Shown here piece after piece: positions 43,778-50,629 of a stretch of 64,000 nucleotides of DNA; the first letter of the stretch is position 1; each line of letters begins with the position of its first letter. A model generated the notes under the pieces. That model saw nothing but the letters and a program-made list of their open reading frames with translations, was not told the origin of the DNA and did no database searches. Origin of the DNA: Acidisoma cellulosilyticum (GTDB lineage Bacteria > Pseudomonadota > Alphaproteobacteria > Acetobacterales > Acetobacteraceae); the NCBI RefSeq assembly GCF_020621385.1, contig NZ_JAESVA010000002.1, positions 620,001 through 684,000 on the forward strand, read 5' to 3'. The translations under genes were made by a program, and so were the position numbers.

Positions 43778-44629
43778 TTAGGCTGAAGCCGGCACAGTTC
43801 CGGCGGCGATGAGTTGCTGAAACTCAACGATCCAGCCCTCGGTGATCTTGGCGACCGAGCTATTCTCAGGCGTGTCGCCTTTCTTGATCCCCAGAAACCA
43901 GCGCTCGGCCGGTCGGTATGAATCTGCGAAACCGAGGGCTCGATAGTTGATGCCGCGGACATTCGCGATCGTGCCGCACAGGCAAGCGCAATCGCCCTCG
44001 TAGACAGACCCATCGATCTTGCCGGCGCGAAGGGCGTCGAGAAGCGCCGGAACCTCGGGAATGGCACGCAGGAGGATGTCAAAGACATCGTTCTTCGCGC
44101 TCCTGAGGTCGGCGCTCCTGAGGTCGGCGCTCCTGAGGTCGGCGCGGCTGAGGTTGGCGTCGCTGAGGTTGGCGTCGCTGAGGTCGGCGCGGCTGAGGTT
44201 GGCGCGGCTGAGGTCGGCGCGGCTGAGGTTGGCGCGGCTGAGGTTGGCGTCGCTGAGGTCGGCGCGGCTGAGGTTGGCGTCGCTGAGGTTGGCGTCGCTG
44301 AGGTCGGCGCGGCTGAGGTTGGCGCTCCTGAGGTCGGCGCGGCTGAGGTCGGCGCGGCTGAGGTCGGCGCGGCTGAGGTTGGCGTCGCTGAGGTTGGCGC
44401 GGCTGAGGTCGGCGCGGCTGAGGTTGGCGTCGCTGAGGTCGGCGCGGCTGAGGTCGGCGCGGCTGAGGTTGGCGCGGCTGAGGTTGGCGCTTACCTCAAT
44501 AGCCTTCTTCACTGCGAACCCGAGACGCGCGCCGATCCCAAGGATCGCGACTTCTGCCGAGATCTCGCATTCGAATATAATGGACCCTGAGAAGCGATTC
44601 AGGATCTGGAATTTGGTTACTTCGGTCAT
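43778..44629 (-). CDS. Pentapeptide-repeat protein
   Basis: In this 283-residue protein about 26 consecutive A(N/D)LSx pentapeptides form a right-handed quadrilateral beta-helix between a short N-terminal domain and a C-terminal domain of about 100 residues ([22 protein letters not shown]). Some pentapeptide proteins mimic DNA and protect or inhibit gyrase; whether this one does is unknown. The C-terminal domain with three clustered cysteines may be a separate functional unit. It is in the phage early operon. Confidence 0.85.
   Translation of the reverse strand: MTEVTKFQILNRFSGSIIFECEISAEVAILGIGARLGFAVKKAIEVSANLSRANLSRADLSRADLSDANLSRADLSRANLSDANLSRADLSRADLSRADLRSANLSRADLSDANLSDANLSRADLSDANLSRANLSRADLSRANLSRADLSDANLSDANLSRADLRSADLRSADLRSAKNDVFDILLRAIPEVPALLDALRAGKIDGSVYEGDCACLCGTIANVRGINYRALGFADSYRPAERWFLGIKKGDTPENSSVAKITEGWIVEFQQLIAAGTVPASA
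44100..44489. repeat. 15-base tandem repeat tract inside the pentapeptide gene
   Basis: About 26 copies of a 15-base unit stand head to tail. Units differ mainly at two codons (AAC or GAC, and CGC or GAC, with a few AGGAGC units), and synonymous variation is almost absent. That points to recent expansion and sequence homogenisation, and length variation between strains is likely. Confidence 0.9.
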
Positions 44630-44678
44630 TTCATCCTCTTGGGTTTCGTTCCCGCCGTGCGGGTTGCGTGTTCAAGGG

Positions 44679-44951
44679 TTAGGCGGCGATCAGATCGCGC
44701 TCTGCCTCGTAGACAACGGCCTCGATCTGCTCGCTGGTCAGTTGCGTGCTCGTCTCATCCTTGATCACCGCGTATTGATCGGAAATTCCCGGCAAATCTT
44801 CTGCCATCTCGATCGCCTGATGCAGTTGGAGCTTCAGCGCCTCGATTTTGTCGAAGGCGGCATAAGCGCACATCGCATCTGACGAGGGTTCACGGCTCGA
44901 TTGATAGGGATCATGCGACGCGCGGTAATTGTCGGGGTAAAAGCCCATCAC
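44679..44951 (-). CDS. Hypothetical phage protein
   Basis: This 90-residue, acidic and helical protein (AAFDKIEALKLQLHQAIEMA) has no known family. Its start overlaps the stop of the first gene of the operon by ATGA. Confidence 0.5.
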   Translation of the reverse strand: MMGFYPDNYRASHDPYQSSREPSSDAMCAYAAFDKIEALKLQLHQAIEMAEDLPGISDQYAVIKDETSTQLTSEQIEAVVYEAERDLIAA

Positions 44952-45139
44952 ACACCCCGCAGCCGAAACGCGCTCAGATCGATCTCTTCGACCTCAAGCC
45001 GCACAACCGGCGCGCTATCCGTGAACACCAGCGGCCCGACGAACTGCAACTCGCACAGGCCGTCCGGCTCGATGGCGATCAGCGTCCAGCCTGGGAAGGC
45101 GGCTCCCGTGATGCTGTCGGTGGCGCTTGGCTGGTTCAT
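44948..45139 (-). CDS. Hypothetical phage protein, first gene of the leftward operon
   Basis: This 63-residue, beta-rich protein (WTLIAIEPDGLCELQFVGPL) starts at the ATG at 45139, which is favoured by GAGGGG upstream. The longer frame to 45265 runs through the promoter and operator and is unlikely. It is the first gene after the presumed leftward promoter. Confidence 0.55.
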   Translation of the reverse strand: MNQPSATDSITGAAFPGWTLIAIEPDGLCELQFVGPLVFTDSAPVVRLEVEEIDLSAFRLRGV

Positions 45140-45182
45140 GGTGTCCCCTCTGCCGCCGCGGCGGTGTGTGGGGATTGTTATT

Positions 45183-45210
45183 TCATATCGCAACTTGAAT
45201 TGCAATACGA
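45183..45210. promoter_or_regulatory. Candidate leftward repressor operator with promoter -10
   Basis: TCATATCGCAA (45183-45193) and TTGCAATACGA (45200-45210) form an inverted repeat with a six-base spacer. A minus-strand TATAAT (45217-45212) lies next to it, so the operator covers the expected start of the leftward operon. Similar half-sites occur around the repressor gene at 48474-48541. Confidence 0.5.
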
Positions 45211-45370
45211 AATTATATTCGACATGAATTTTTACCGAATTGGAAGAAAACTCCTTTTCGTTCACTAGTTTATCGGGGATTTCATCACGCTTGGTGACGC
45301 GCTAGGATCTCGAAAACGGGAGAGATTTTATGCGTCGGCTTTGGATCGTAGGGCTGACAGCGGCATCCTC

Positions 45371-45694
45371 ATGCTGAGGGCGTTAATAACGGCAGTTGTA
45401 CTGACAGGCTTATGCTTGTCGTCGGTCGGAATTGCCTCTTCTGCCAATGCTGACTGTGACTTGTCAGACGTTGGCGAAAGTTTGGTAGGCTTCACTATCG
45501 TCGCCGAAAAGACGATCAACGGTACCTTTAATGGATGCAACTTCGATCAAGCAATTGTCTTCACAGACAATACGGTCGTTCATTGCGCGACATACCACTA
45601 TGCCTACGCTTACCAGCCTGAGGTCTATCTCTTCGGAAACGGAAGCACTTATTTTATGTGCCTGGATAATGCTCTGATTGAGATCAAGCCATGA
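45371..45694 (+). CDS. Small secreted phage-encoded protein
   Basis: This protein of 107 residues has a clear signal peptide (MLRALITAVVLTGLCLSSVG, cleavage probably after SANA) and a mature domain with four cysteines that could form two disulfides. It should be periplasmic. As a moron-like gene in the immunity region, a role in the lysogen (such as blocking a second phage at the envelope) is possible but unproven. The ATG at 45371 starts the signal peptide; an upstream TTG-type start is unlikely. Confidence 0.6.
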   Translation: MLRALITAVVLTGLCLSSVGIASSANADCDLSDVGESLVGFTIVAEKTINGTFNGCNFDQAIVFTDNTVVHCATYHYAYAYQPEVYLFGNGSTYFMCLDNALIEIKP

Positions 45695-45781
45695 AAAACC
45701 CGCTCCAGTAGGGTTTGGGTTAAGCAGACGATACAGGCTGAGGCGGAGGAGCTACCGTTTGCCAGGAAATCGGGAGCGAAA

Positions 45782-46015
45782 ATGACAATAAATTTGCGAG
45801 TTGAATACGCCGATGGTCTTTTAGACGCTGTTTGGACGTTTTCCGCAATTCCTTCTGCCGGCGACAAGATTCATGTCTTTCGGAATTTGGATATCGAAAT
45901 TCTTGAGGTTCTTTATATCAAACACCATCCGCAGCCTGCGCGACCTGAGTTAAAGCCAGGTCCGCCTGCGTTGGCCGTTGTCGTCAGAAATTATGGGTGG
46001 ATCGACGGCGACTAG
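45782..46015 (+). CDS. Hypothetical protein in the immunity region
   Basis: This 77-residue protein has a beta-rich N-terminal part (TINLRVEYADGLLDAVWTF) and a central IEILEVLYIKHH strand. The start has GGGAGCGAAA upstream. A weak AAACCC/GGGTTT hairpin (45696-45716) separates it from the secreted-protein gene. Confidence 0.5.
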   Translation: MTINLRVEYADGLLDAVWTFSAIPSAGDKIHVFRNLDIEILEVLYIKHHPQPARPELKPGPPALAVVVRNYGWIDGD

Positions 46016-46064
46016 AGTTCGCATGACATCATAGGCGGTGGCGACATGTAGCCTCTGGGCACGA

Positions 46065-46088
46065 AAAACCCCGCCGGAGCGGGGTTTT
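46065..46088. terminator. Bidirectional rho-independent terminator
   Basis: AAAACCCC (46065-46072) and GGGGTTTT (46081-46088) pair around a GC-rich loop region, giving a stem with U tracts on both strands. It lies between two convergent genes and can serve both. Confidence 0.8.
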
Positions 46089-46090
46089 GG

Positions 46091-46549
46091 TTAGGCGGAT
46101 GGTTCAGACAGAGGCTGAGGAGCTGCCATCAAAGCGAAGAATCGACTGGAAAAAAACTCAATCTCCTCTCGCGTAAGCCCCCTATAAATATCACCGTCAC
46201 AGATCTTTAGATCTTCGGGCGCCCATTTCCCGGGCACCTTTCTCATCGCTGTTCCAGATGCCCCGAGAATGTTGTGGTGACAATCATCTCCATTCTCAGG
46301 GTACTGCTCTATGCGGCTATCTTGTGGAAGGTCGGATTGGTCGAAAAGCCAGAAGATTGGAGGATTGTGTGCGATAGATTCGTAGTATTTACGTGCATGC
46401 TGGCATATTCCGCCACTTCGTTGACAGGCGCATTCCGACTCAAAGCAAGAAACTGCTGCGTTTCCCTTTGCTGGTCTAAACGCCAAGTCCTTGAACTTCC
46501 CAGCCGCGACGTCGTAGTGACTGGGGTGGACAAGTCGGACGAATACCAT
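46091..46549 (-). CDS. Hypothetical protein, second half of an overlapping gene pair
   Basis: This 152-residue protein has FVRLVHPSHYDVAAGKFKDL and a Cys/His cluster (CFESECACQRSGGICQHARKYY) that could bind a metal. Proteins of this look are found next to the type encoded by the overlapping upstream gene, without known function. No Shine-Dalgarno sequence precedes the ATG at 46549, which lies inside the upstream gene for about 240 bases. Translation may depend on coupling or on a frameshift. Confidence 0.55.
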   Translation of the reverse strand: MVFVRLVHPSHYDVAAGKFKDLAFRPAKGNAAVSCFESECACQRSGGICQHARKYYESIAHNPPIFWLFDQSDLPQDSRIEQYPENGDDCHHNILGASGTAMRKVPGKWAPEDLKICDGDIYRGLTREEIEFFSSRFFALMAAPQPLSEPSA

Positions 46550-46899
46550 TCGGTACGCTTTGCTTTGGTGGTTTCGAATGAAAAATGCTTCGCCAAATCA
46601 TAGGTTGATAGGCCTTCTTCATAAAAGACCTCTTGCCCCTTATCTTCATGCAAAAGACGGAATGTGCCGTCAAGCTCCAGTGTGACCTCAATGCAATGCC
46701 CTTCCTCGAAGGCGCTGATCATGAGTTCGCCATCGACCCCTGGAAACGCATCCACATTGGGAAATCCCAGTGCGTGAAAAAGATTGATGAGAAGTTTCGC
46801 GCGCCCCACCAAAGCGCGGCTTACCGGCACCCCACTTCCATAATGCCAGCCCTTTTCTAAGCGTAGAAAGCCATCGATTTTCGCCAGTGCGTTCGACAT
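46309..46899 (-). CDS. Hypothetical protein, first half of an overlapping gene pair
   Basis: This 196-residue protein has a convincing N-terminal domain (KGWHYGSGVPVSRALVGRAK, FPGVDGELMISAFEEGHCIE) and a Ser/Thr-rich C-terminal third that shares its DNA with the next gene in another frame. The N-terminal domain type is widespread in mobile regions, but I know of no assigned role. The C-terminal third could be a genuine overlapping sequence or an extension after loss of a stop codon. Confidence 0.55.
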   Translation of the reverse strand: MSNALAKIDGFLRLEKGWHYGSGVPVSRALVGRAKLLINLFHALGFPNVDAFPGVDGELMISAFEEGHCIEVTLELDGTFRLLHEDKGQEVFYEEGLSTYDLAKHFSFETTKAKRTEWYSSDLSTPVTTTSRLGSSRTWRLDQQRETQQFLALSRNAPVNEVAEYASMHVNTTNLSHTILQSSGFSTNPTFHKIAA

Positions 46900-46913
46900 G
46901 ATTTTTTCTTTTT

Positions 46914-47201
46914 TTAACGGCTTGCGATTTGGTCGATAGTCGGAACAACCATACCGGTCTTCTTCTCGTATTCGGCAATACGAGACGTCAAAGAGGCAGC
47001 CAACGTTTTCGCGACAACCGGGCTCATTGACATCACGGCTATCGGCTTTGAACCAAACTGAAGAACAGCCAGAACCTCCGAAGCAGTTGCAGCCGTTACG
47101 GCCGAATTGAACACAAAAGTAGGGAGGACGCCCATGCCAACGGCCTGATCCACAAAAGCAACTGCCTGGACGCGGTCATGCTCAGTGAGAGAGTTTGACA
47201 T
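46914..47201 (-). CDS. Hypothetical protein, first gene of the immunity-region cassette
   Basis: This 95-residue protein is of mixed hydrophobic character (AVGMGVLPTFVFNSAVTAAT, PVVAKTLAASLTSRI) without a clear transmembrane helix. It precedes the overlapping pair by 14 bases, so the three form one minus-strand unit. A palindrome at 47215-47232 lies in its leader. Confidence 0.55.
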   Translation of the reverse strand: MSNSLTEHDRVQAVAFVDQAVGMGVLPTFVFNSAVTAATASEVLAVLQFGSKPIAVMSMSPVVAKTLAASLTSRIAEYEKKTGMVVPTIDQIASR

Positions 47202-47214
47202 ATGGGCTCCTAAA

Positions 47215-47232
47215 ATTACGCTTACGCGTAAT
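47215..47232. promoter_or_regulatory. Palindromic operator candidate before the three-gene cassette
   Basis: ATTACGC (47215-47221) and GCGTAAT (47226-47232) form a perfect seven-base inverted repeat with a four-base spacer, starting 13 bases before the ATG at 47201. It does not resemble the CI-type half-sites, so a different regulator, perhaps the divergently encoded winged-helix protein, may bind it. Confidence 0.45.
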
Positions 47233-47436
47233 ATGGTTCCCGTCGTTACCCAAGTCCACGAAGATTAGCCGGTTTCTGCAAGTTATGACTCATATTATCG
47301 GCTGATATCATGGAACTGCATACGATCTGATGAATGGCGACCTATCCGATTGCCTAATTCTGCCCGTCCAGGTCAGCATAACGGTTCCATACGTATTCTG
47401 CTTCCAGCGACAAAAACTTGCAGTTATCCATCCCAG

Positions 47437-47889
47437 ATGCCCCGCCGTGCCCCCGACCGCCCAGCCTCCCCGGACCTTATCGACCCTCGAACCGCGTCGG
47501 ATTTGGGATTTTTTCAGCAGCGCGCGGCTCTCCGCGACCGGGCAATCGTCGCCCTGCTGGGACAAAACCGCCCGCGCTCGCCTGTTCGGGACGAGGTAAT
47601 GCGCCTGGCGGTCGCGTCTTTTTTTGATCAAAAGCCTGAAACGATACATTTTTTCCAACGGTCCTGCGCGCACCTCGGGAGCGCTACCTCGGTGCGTCGA
47701 GAAATCCAGGATTTGGTTGACCGCGAGCTCCTATTCTTGAAGGTGGCTTCGCGAGCCGGCCGAACGAAATGCGTCTATCCATCGGAACGTCTCGTTCTCG
47801 CCTTTAAGCGCGGTTTGGCCGACATTCGCGCCGCCATCGTGGCGCGTCTGGCCGCTGAGGCTGGCGACGAAAAAGCCCCAAATGAGTAG
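47437..47889 (+). CDS. Winged-helix-like DNA-binding protein
   Basis: This 150-residue protein has LRDRAIVALLGQ, then FFQRSCAHLGSATSVRREIQDLVDRELL and a basic wing-like KVASRAGRTKCVYPS, matching a MarR/TrmB-type winged helix. It is divergent from the three-gene cassette, with 235 bases between. It may regulate that cassette or phage immunity. Confidence 0.6.
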   Translation: MPRRAPDRPASPDLIDPRTASDLGFFQQRAALRDRAIVALLGQNRPRSPVRDEVMRLAVASFFDQKPETIHFFQRSCAHLGSATSVRREIQDLVDRELLFLKVASRAGRTKCVYPSERLVLAFKRGLADIRAAIVARLAAEAGDEKAPNE

Positions 47890-47905
47890 TAGAACCAAAA
47901 AAAGA

Positions 47906-47922
47906 TGCGCCAAATTGGCGCT
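47906..47922. repeat. Inverted copy of the TTGGCGC motif
   Basis: GCGCCAA (47907-47913) and TTGGCGC (47915-47921) form a palindrome with one central base, 17 bases after the winged-helix gene. The half-site equals the core of the iteron array at 57115-57324, about 9 kb away, which suggests a common DNA-binding protein. It cannot fold as a hairpin with a normal loop, so it is not a terminator. Confidence 0.45.
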
Positions 47923-48028
47923 TGATTAACCCAAAAGTAGGGCAAAGACTACTTCATCACGGCACCGTGATTGATGCAGTGCCGCAACTCTCAAGCATCA
48001 AGGGGGATCGGAAATGGGTGAGGTGGTT

Positions 48029-48472
48029 TTAGGAAGGTTTTCGAGGCCAGACGCTCGAAAGAGCCTCGATAACCGGCAGGACAGCAACCTTGGCGTCGAA
48101 CGGAAGATGCTCCCAGACGAAAGTCATCTTTTCATTGAGCGCCTTCTCCTTCGGATTGCTACCAATCTCGGAGTCGCCGACAAGGGACCTTTTGCCCCTA
48201 GGTGATTTTGCGGACATTTCAGATGGAGCGTCACCCTCCCCTGTAATGAGCCAGGCTGCCGTCACATTACCGAGTTTTTCAGCGTAGTCCTTGGCGACAA
48301 TCATATCGAATCCACGAAGCCCACTCTCGTGGTTCGCATAGGTTCCCTGAGGGATGCCAAAAAGATCATAGAAATCAATCTGCTCTGCATACCCAGCAGC
48401 GATCCGCGCGCGCCTGAGGCGATCGCCGGCTTGCTTGCGCTGAATAACCTTCGGAGATGACTGCCCACTCAT
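48029..48472 (-). CDS. CI-like phage repressor (XRE family)
   Basis: This 147-residue protein has an N-terminal helix-turn-helix (RLRRARIAAGYAEQIDFYDL then IPQGTYANHESGLRGF) and a short C-terminal region without an obvious LexA-type protease domain. It would maintain lysogeny and, lacking autocleavage, would need another induction route. Its ATG lies two bases from an inverted repeat with TTGCA/TGCAA arms, implying autoregulation. It diverges from the Cro-like gene. Confidence 0.78.
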   Translation of the reverse strand: MSGQSSPKVIQRKQAGDRLRRARIAAGYAEQIDFYDLFGIPQGTYANHESGLRGFDMIVAKDYAEKLGNVTAAWLITGEGDAPSEMSAKSPRGKRSLVGDSEIGSNPKEKALNEKMTFVWEHLPFDAKVAVLPVIEALSSVWPRKPS

Positions 48473-48473
48473 A

Positions 48474-48541
48474 TTGCATCTCGTAATGCAACTTGCTTGA
48501 AATAAAAAACTTCATCTTGCAATTTGTATTTCGATATGCAA
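48474..48541. promoter_or_regulatory. Candidate rightward operator region between CI and Cro genes
   Basis: Two inverted repeats are visible: TTGCA...TGCAA at 48474-48491 (containing TCGTAATGCAA) and TTGCA...TGCAA at 48517-48541 (containing TCGATATGCAA). The half-sites resemble those of the operator at 45183-45210, so one repressor probably acts at both ends of the immunity region. Confidence 0.5.
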
Positions 48542-48550
48542 CATGCGGCT

Positions 48551-48799
48551 ATGCACGTTGTCTCAGATGTCATTGGGCTTTGGCCCACTCCAGCGATCTT
48601 TGCTGACGATCTCGATGTTAGTATCGGGATTGTTCGTGTTTGGAAGCATCGCAGGTCAATTCCTTCTGAATACTGGGCTGCCGTAGAAGAAGCGGCAAAG
48701 CTTCGGAGCATTGAAGGCGCATCGGCAAGTGATCTTGCGAAGATTGCTGCCGCCGCGCGCCAGAAGCGCCCCGCCTCCCCTTCCTCGGTGGTTGCATGA
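48551..48799 (+). CDS. Cro-like helix-turn-helix protein
   Basis: This protein of about 82 residues has IFADDLDVSIGIVRVWKHRRSIPSEYW, a Cro/YdaS-type helix-turn-helix. It starts the rightward operon opposite the CI-like gene. The ATG at 48551 is chosen because upstream in-frame starts (48524, 48536) lie inside the operator. It should antagonise the repressor. Confidence 0.68.
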   Translation: MHVVSDVIGLWPTPAIFADDLDVSIGIVRVWKHRRSIPSEYWAAVEEAAKLRSIEGASASDLAKIAAAARQKRPASPSSVVA

Positions 48800-48960
48800 T
48801 CATGCGCTCCCGGCCTCTCGACATAGAAAGTTTTCCGCAGTCGCTAACTGACGACGAAGCAGCTCTATCGTTTCGAGATTTACCAAAAATGCAATATCGC
48901 CCACTTCCAGGGTCCGAAGGCATAGTGCTGTGGCCCCGTCAGGGCGGAGAAGCCGCATGA
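48796..48960 (+). CDS. Small phage protein (54 residues)
   Basis: This short gene overlaps the Cro-like gene stop by ATGA (48796-48799) and the next microprotein start by four bases (48957-48960). The product is soluble and acidic in the middle (DIESFPQSLTDDEAALSFRD). No family is recognised. The two perfect junctions are the main support. Confidence 0.6.
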   Translation: MIMRSRPLDIESFPQSLTDDEAALSFRDLPKMQYRPLPGSEGIVLWPRQGGEAA

Positions 48961-49049
48961 TCGGTCTCGCCGTCATCGATGTCGGACTCCTGTTGCTGGC
49001 GATCGGGCTGGGAATGGCGCTGCTGCGGCTGCGGGAGCGGGGGGTATGA
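48957..49049 (+). CDS. Transmembrane microprotein (30 residues)
   Basis: The product is almost one hydrophobic helix (LAVIDVGLLLLAIGLGMALL) with an arginine-rich end (RLRERGV). It overlaps both neighbours by ATGA. Such peptides in phage early operons can insert in the inner membrane and alter host functions. Confidence 0.55.
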   Translation: MIGLAVIDVGLLLLAIGLGMALLRLRERGV

Positions 49050-49273
49050 GAGAACCAGCAGTTGCCGGCTTTGTCGGCGTCTTATGCGGTTGCGCAACGA
49101 CAGTCCTTTTCGTCGCGTTGTCTTTTTGGATGTGGTCGCCAAAACCCGTGTGCCACTACCCGGTTTCTCCCGCGCTTTGCATGGCGTTCGGAGAATGGAC
49201 CGCAAAGTCAGGGCAGACATCCCCGACCATGAACCGACTGTGCCTGGGGCAGGCTGGAGGCATCGCGCCATGA
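49046..49273 (+). CDS. Small phage membrane protein
   Basis: This 75-residue protein has one N-terminal transmembrane segment (VGVLCGCATTVLFVALSFWM) and a cysteine-containing tail. ATGA overlaps occur on both sides. Function is unknown. Confidence 0.6.
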   Translation: MREPAVAGFVGVLCGCATTVLFVALSFWMWSPKPVCHYPVSPALCMAFGEWTAKSGQTSPTMNRLCLGQAGGIAP

Positions 49274-49368
49274 CCGCCCTGCTCGCCCTCATCCTGATCG
49301 CCCAGGCGCTGGAGTATTTCGCGGCTGAGGTGCGTCACCCGCAGGCTGATGGGGGCACGCAGATATGA
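49270..49368 (+). CDS. Microprotein with hydrophobic N-terminus (32 residues)
   Basis: The product has TALLALILIAQALEYFAAEV followed by a polar tail. It overlaps the preceding gene and the adenine methyltransferase gene by ATGA. It is the fourth member of a chain of very short genes. Confidence 0.5.
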   Translation: MTALLALILIAQALEYFAAEVRHPQADGGTQI

Positions 49369-49856
49369 GCGCGACCCATCGCAATGCAGTCGGCGAAAGT
49401 GACGAGTGGTTCACGCCGCCTTCGATCTTCGCCGCACTCAACTGCCGATTTGACCTTGATCCGTGCCAGCCGTCCGAAGGTCGCGCGTTCCTGTCTGTGC
49501 CCTGTGATCGTTTTCTAACGGCGTTCGAAGATGGCCTGACATCGCCCTGGCATGGCTTCGTCTGGCTCAATCCTCCGTTCGGCGGTCGCAATGGCGTTGT
49601 TCCTTGGCTGTCCCGCTTCATTGATCATGGTGACGGCATCGCCCTTGTTTGTGCCCGGACATCTGCTGGTTGGTTTCACGACTTCGCCCCTATGGTCGAC
49701 GCAATTCTGTTTCCGCGCGGAAAGACCAAATTCATCCGGCCCGATGGCAGCGTTGGCGGCAGCCCGCATGACGGCATCGCTCTGCTTGCCAAGGGCAGCA
49801 AAGCCGTAGCCGCACTCAGGAATTCAGGGCTCGGCTATTTCGCGGTGACACAATGA
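49365..49856 (+). CDS. Phage DNA N-6-adenine methyltransferase (Dam family)
   Basis: This 163-residue protein has DEWFTPPSIFAAL, DLDPC and the catalytic NPPF (69-72), the layout of phage N-6-adenine methyltransferases (PF05869). It would methylate phage or host DNA, probably to evade restriction or to control timing. It overlaps both neighbours by four bases. Confidence 0.87.
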   Translation: MSATHRNAVGESDEWFTPPSIFAALNCRFDLDPCQPSEGRAFLSVPCDRFLTAFEDGLTSPWHGFVWLNPPFGGRNGVVPWLSRFIDHGDGIALVCARTSAGWFHDFAPMVDAILFPRGKTKFIRPDGSVGGSPHDGIALLAKGSKAVAALRNSGLGYFAVTQ

Positions 49857-50038
49857 CCCTGCATCCCCTCGCCGCTTCGTCACCGCGCCATCGGACCCGC
49901 GTCCTGTCTCACGACGAGCAGGTCACCCTGGTAGAGACGGCCAAGTCCCGCATGGACGGCATCGTGTCGCGGGTCCTGCATCCAGACCATCGCGAGCATG
50001 TGCCGGCGACTGCCGAGCAAATCGTAGGCACCGAATAG
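49853..50038 (+). CDS. Hypothetical phage protein
   Basis: This 61-residue, soluble and helical protein (DEQVTLVETAKSRMDGIVSRV) starts with an ATGA overlap with the methyltransferase gene. Function is unknown. Confidence 0.5.
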   Translation: MTLHPLAASSPRHRTRVLSHDEQVTLVETAKSRMDGIVSRVLHPDHREHVPATAEQIVGTE

Positions 50039-50071
50039 ATTTGTTTTATCCCCAACCGGAGTTCCATTTCT

Positions 50072-50629
50072 GTGACGCATGCTTATCAAAGGGGGCGCTA
50101 TAGCCCAGACGAGGTTGCCACTGCCTTCGCTCTCAGAAAGCAAGGCAAAAGCATCCTTCTCATCTCCAAGATCCTGAACCGCAGTTACAAGTCCCTGCAG
50201 GGCTTTTTCCGCGACCACGGGTTTACCAAGCAGCGTGCTGTTCTCGAAACCGTATCCTTGCGGCCGCAGGTTGTGTCCCTTTTCAAAAGTGGTCTCAGCC
50301 GGCGTCTGATCGCACAGGCCCTCTCCGTCAGTCTTTCCGCCGTCAATGAGCTGATCTGGTGCGCCCAGGTCGATGGTGATTTGCCCGGTCTGCGTCATCA
50401 ATTCGTGCAGCCCGCGATCGATCCGCCGCCGGCCACCCTCACCGATCAGCGCTGGAGCCGTGCCCGGCTGCTGTGTCTGCGTCGAATGTACGAAGATGGT
50501 GCCGATCAGTGGAAGATCCTTCGGGCGCTGAATGACCTTCCGGGCGATCCGATCGAGCTTTGTGATGTGCATCAGCGTGCCGCGGCGGATTCTCTTCTCC
50601 GTCCGTCGCTCTCTCGGCGCGCTGCGTGA
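50072..50629 (+). CDS. Helix-turn-helix phage protein
   Basis: This 185-residue protein starts with GTG. It has two helix-turn-helix-like units: YSPDEVATAFALRKQGKSIL with ISKILNRSYKSLQGF, and VVSLFKSGLSRRLIAQALSV with SLSAVNELIW. This fits a resolvase-type or GcrA-like DNA-binding protein. The target is unknown. Confidence 0.6.
   Translation: MTHAYQRGRYSPDEVATAFALRKQGKSILLISKILNRSYKSLQGFFRDHGFTKQRAVLETVSLRPQVVSLFKSGLSRRLIAQALSVSLSAVNELIWCAQVDGDLPGLRHQFVQPAIDPPPATLTDQRWSRARLLCLRRMYEDGADQWKILRALNDLPGDPIELCDVHQRAAADSLLRPSLSRRAA

Noticed and set aside
44100-44489. CRISPR array or diversity-generating target
   Set aside because: Repeats are contiguous 15-base units without spacers, lie in frame in a pentapeptide gene, and no cas or reverse transcriptase gene is near.
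44019-44882. Long plus-strand frame across the pentapeptide gene
   Set aside because: It is the mirror of the 15-base repeat (monotonous Leu/Arg/Ser/Ala), has no ribosome-binding site and no domain; the minus-strand gene explains it.
48979-49270. Upstream extension of the 32-residue microprotein frame
   Set aside because: It overlaps two better supported small genes in other frames; only the last 33 codons, with an ATGA start, look genuine.
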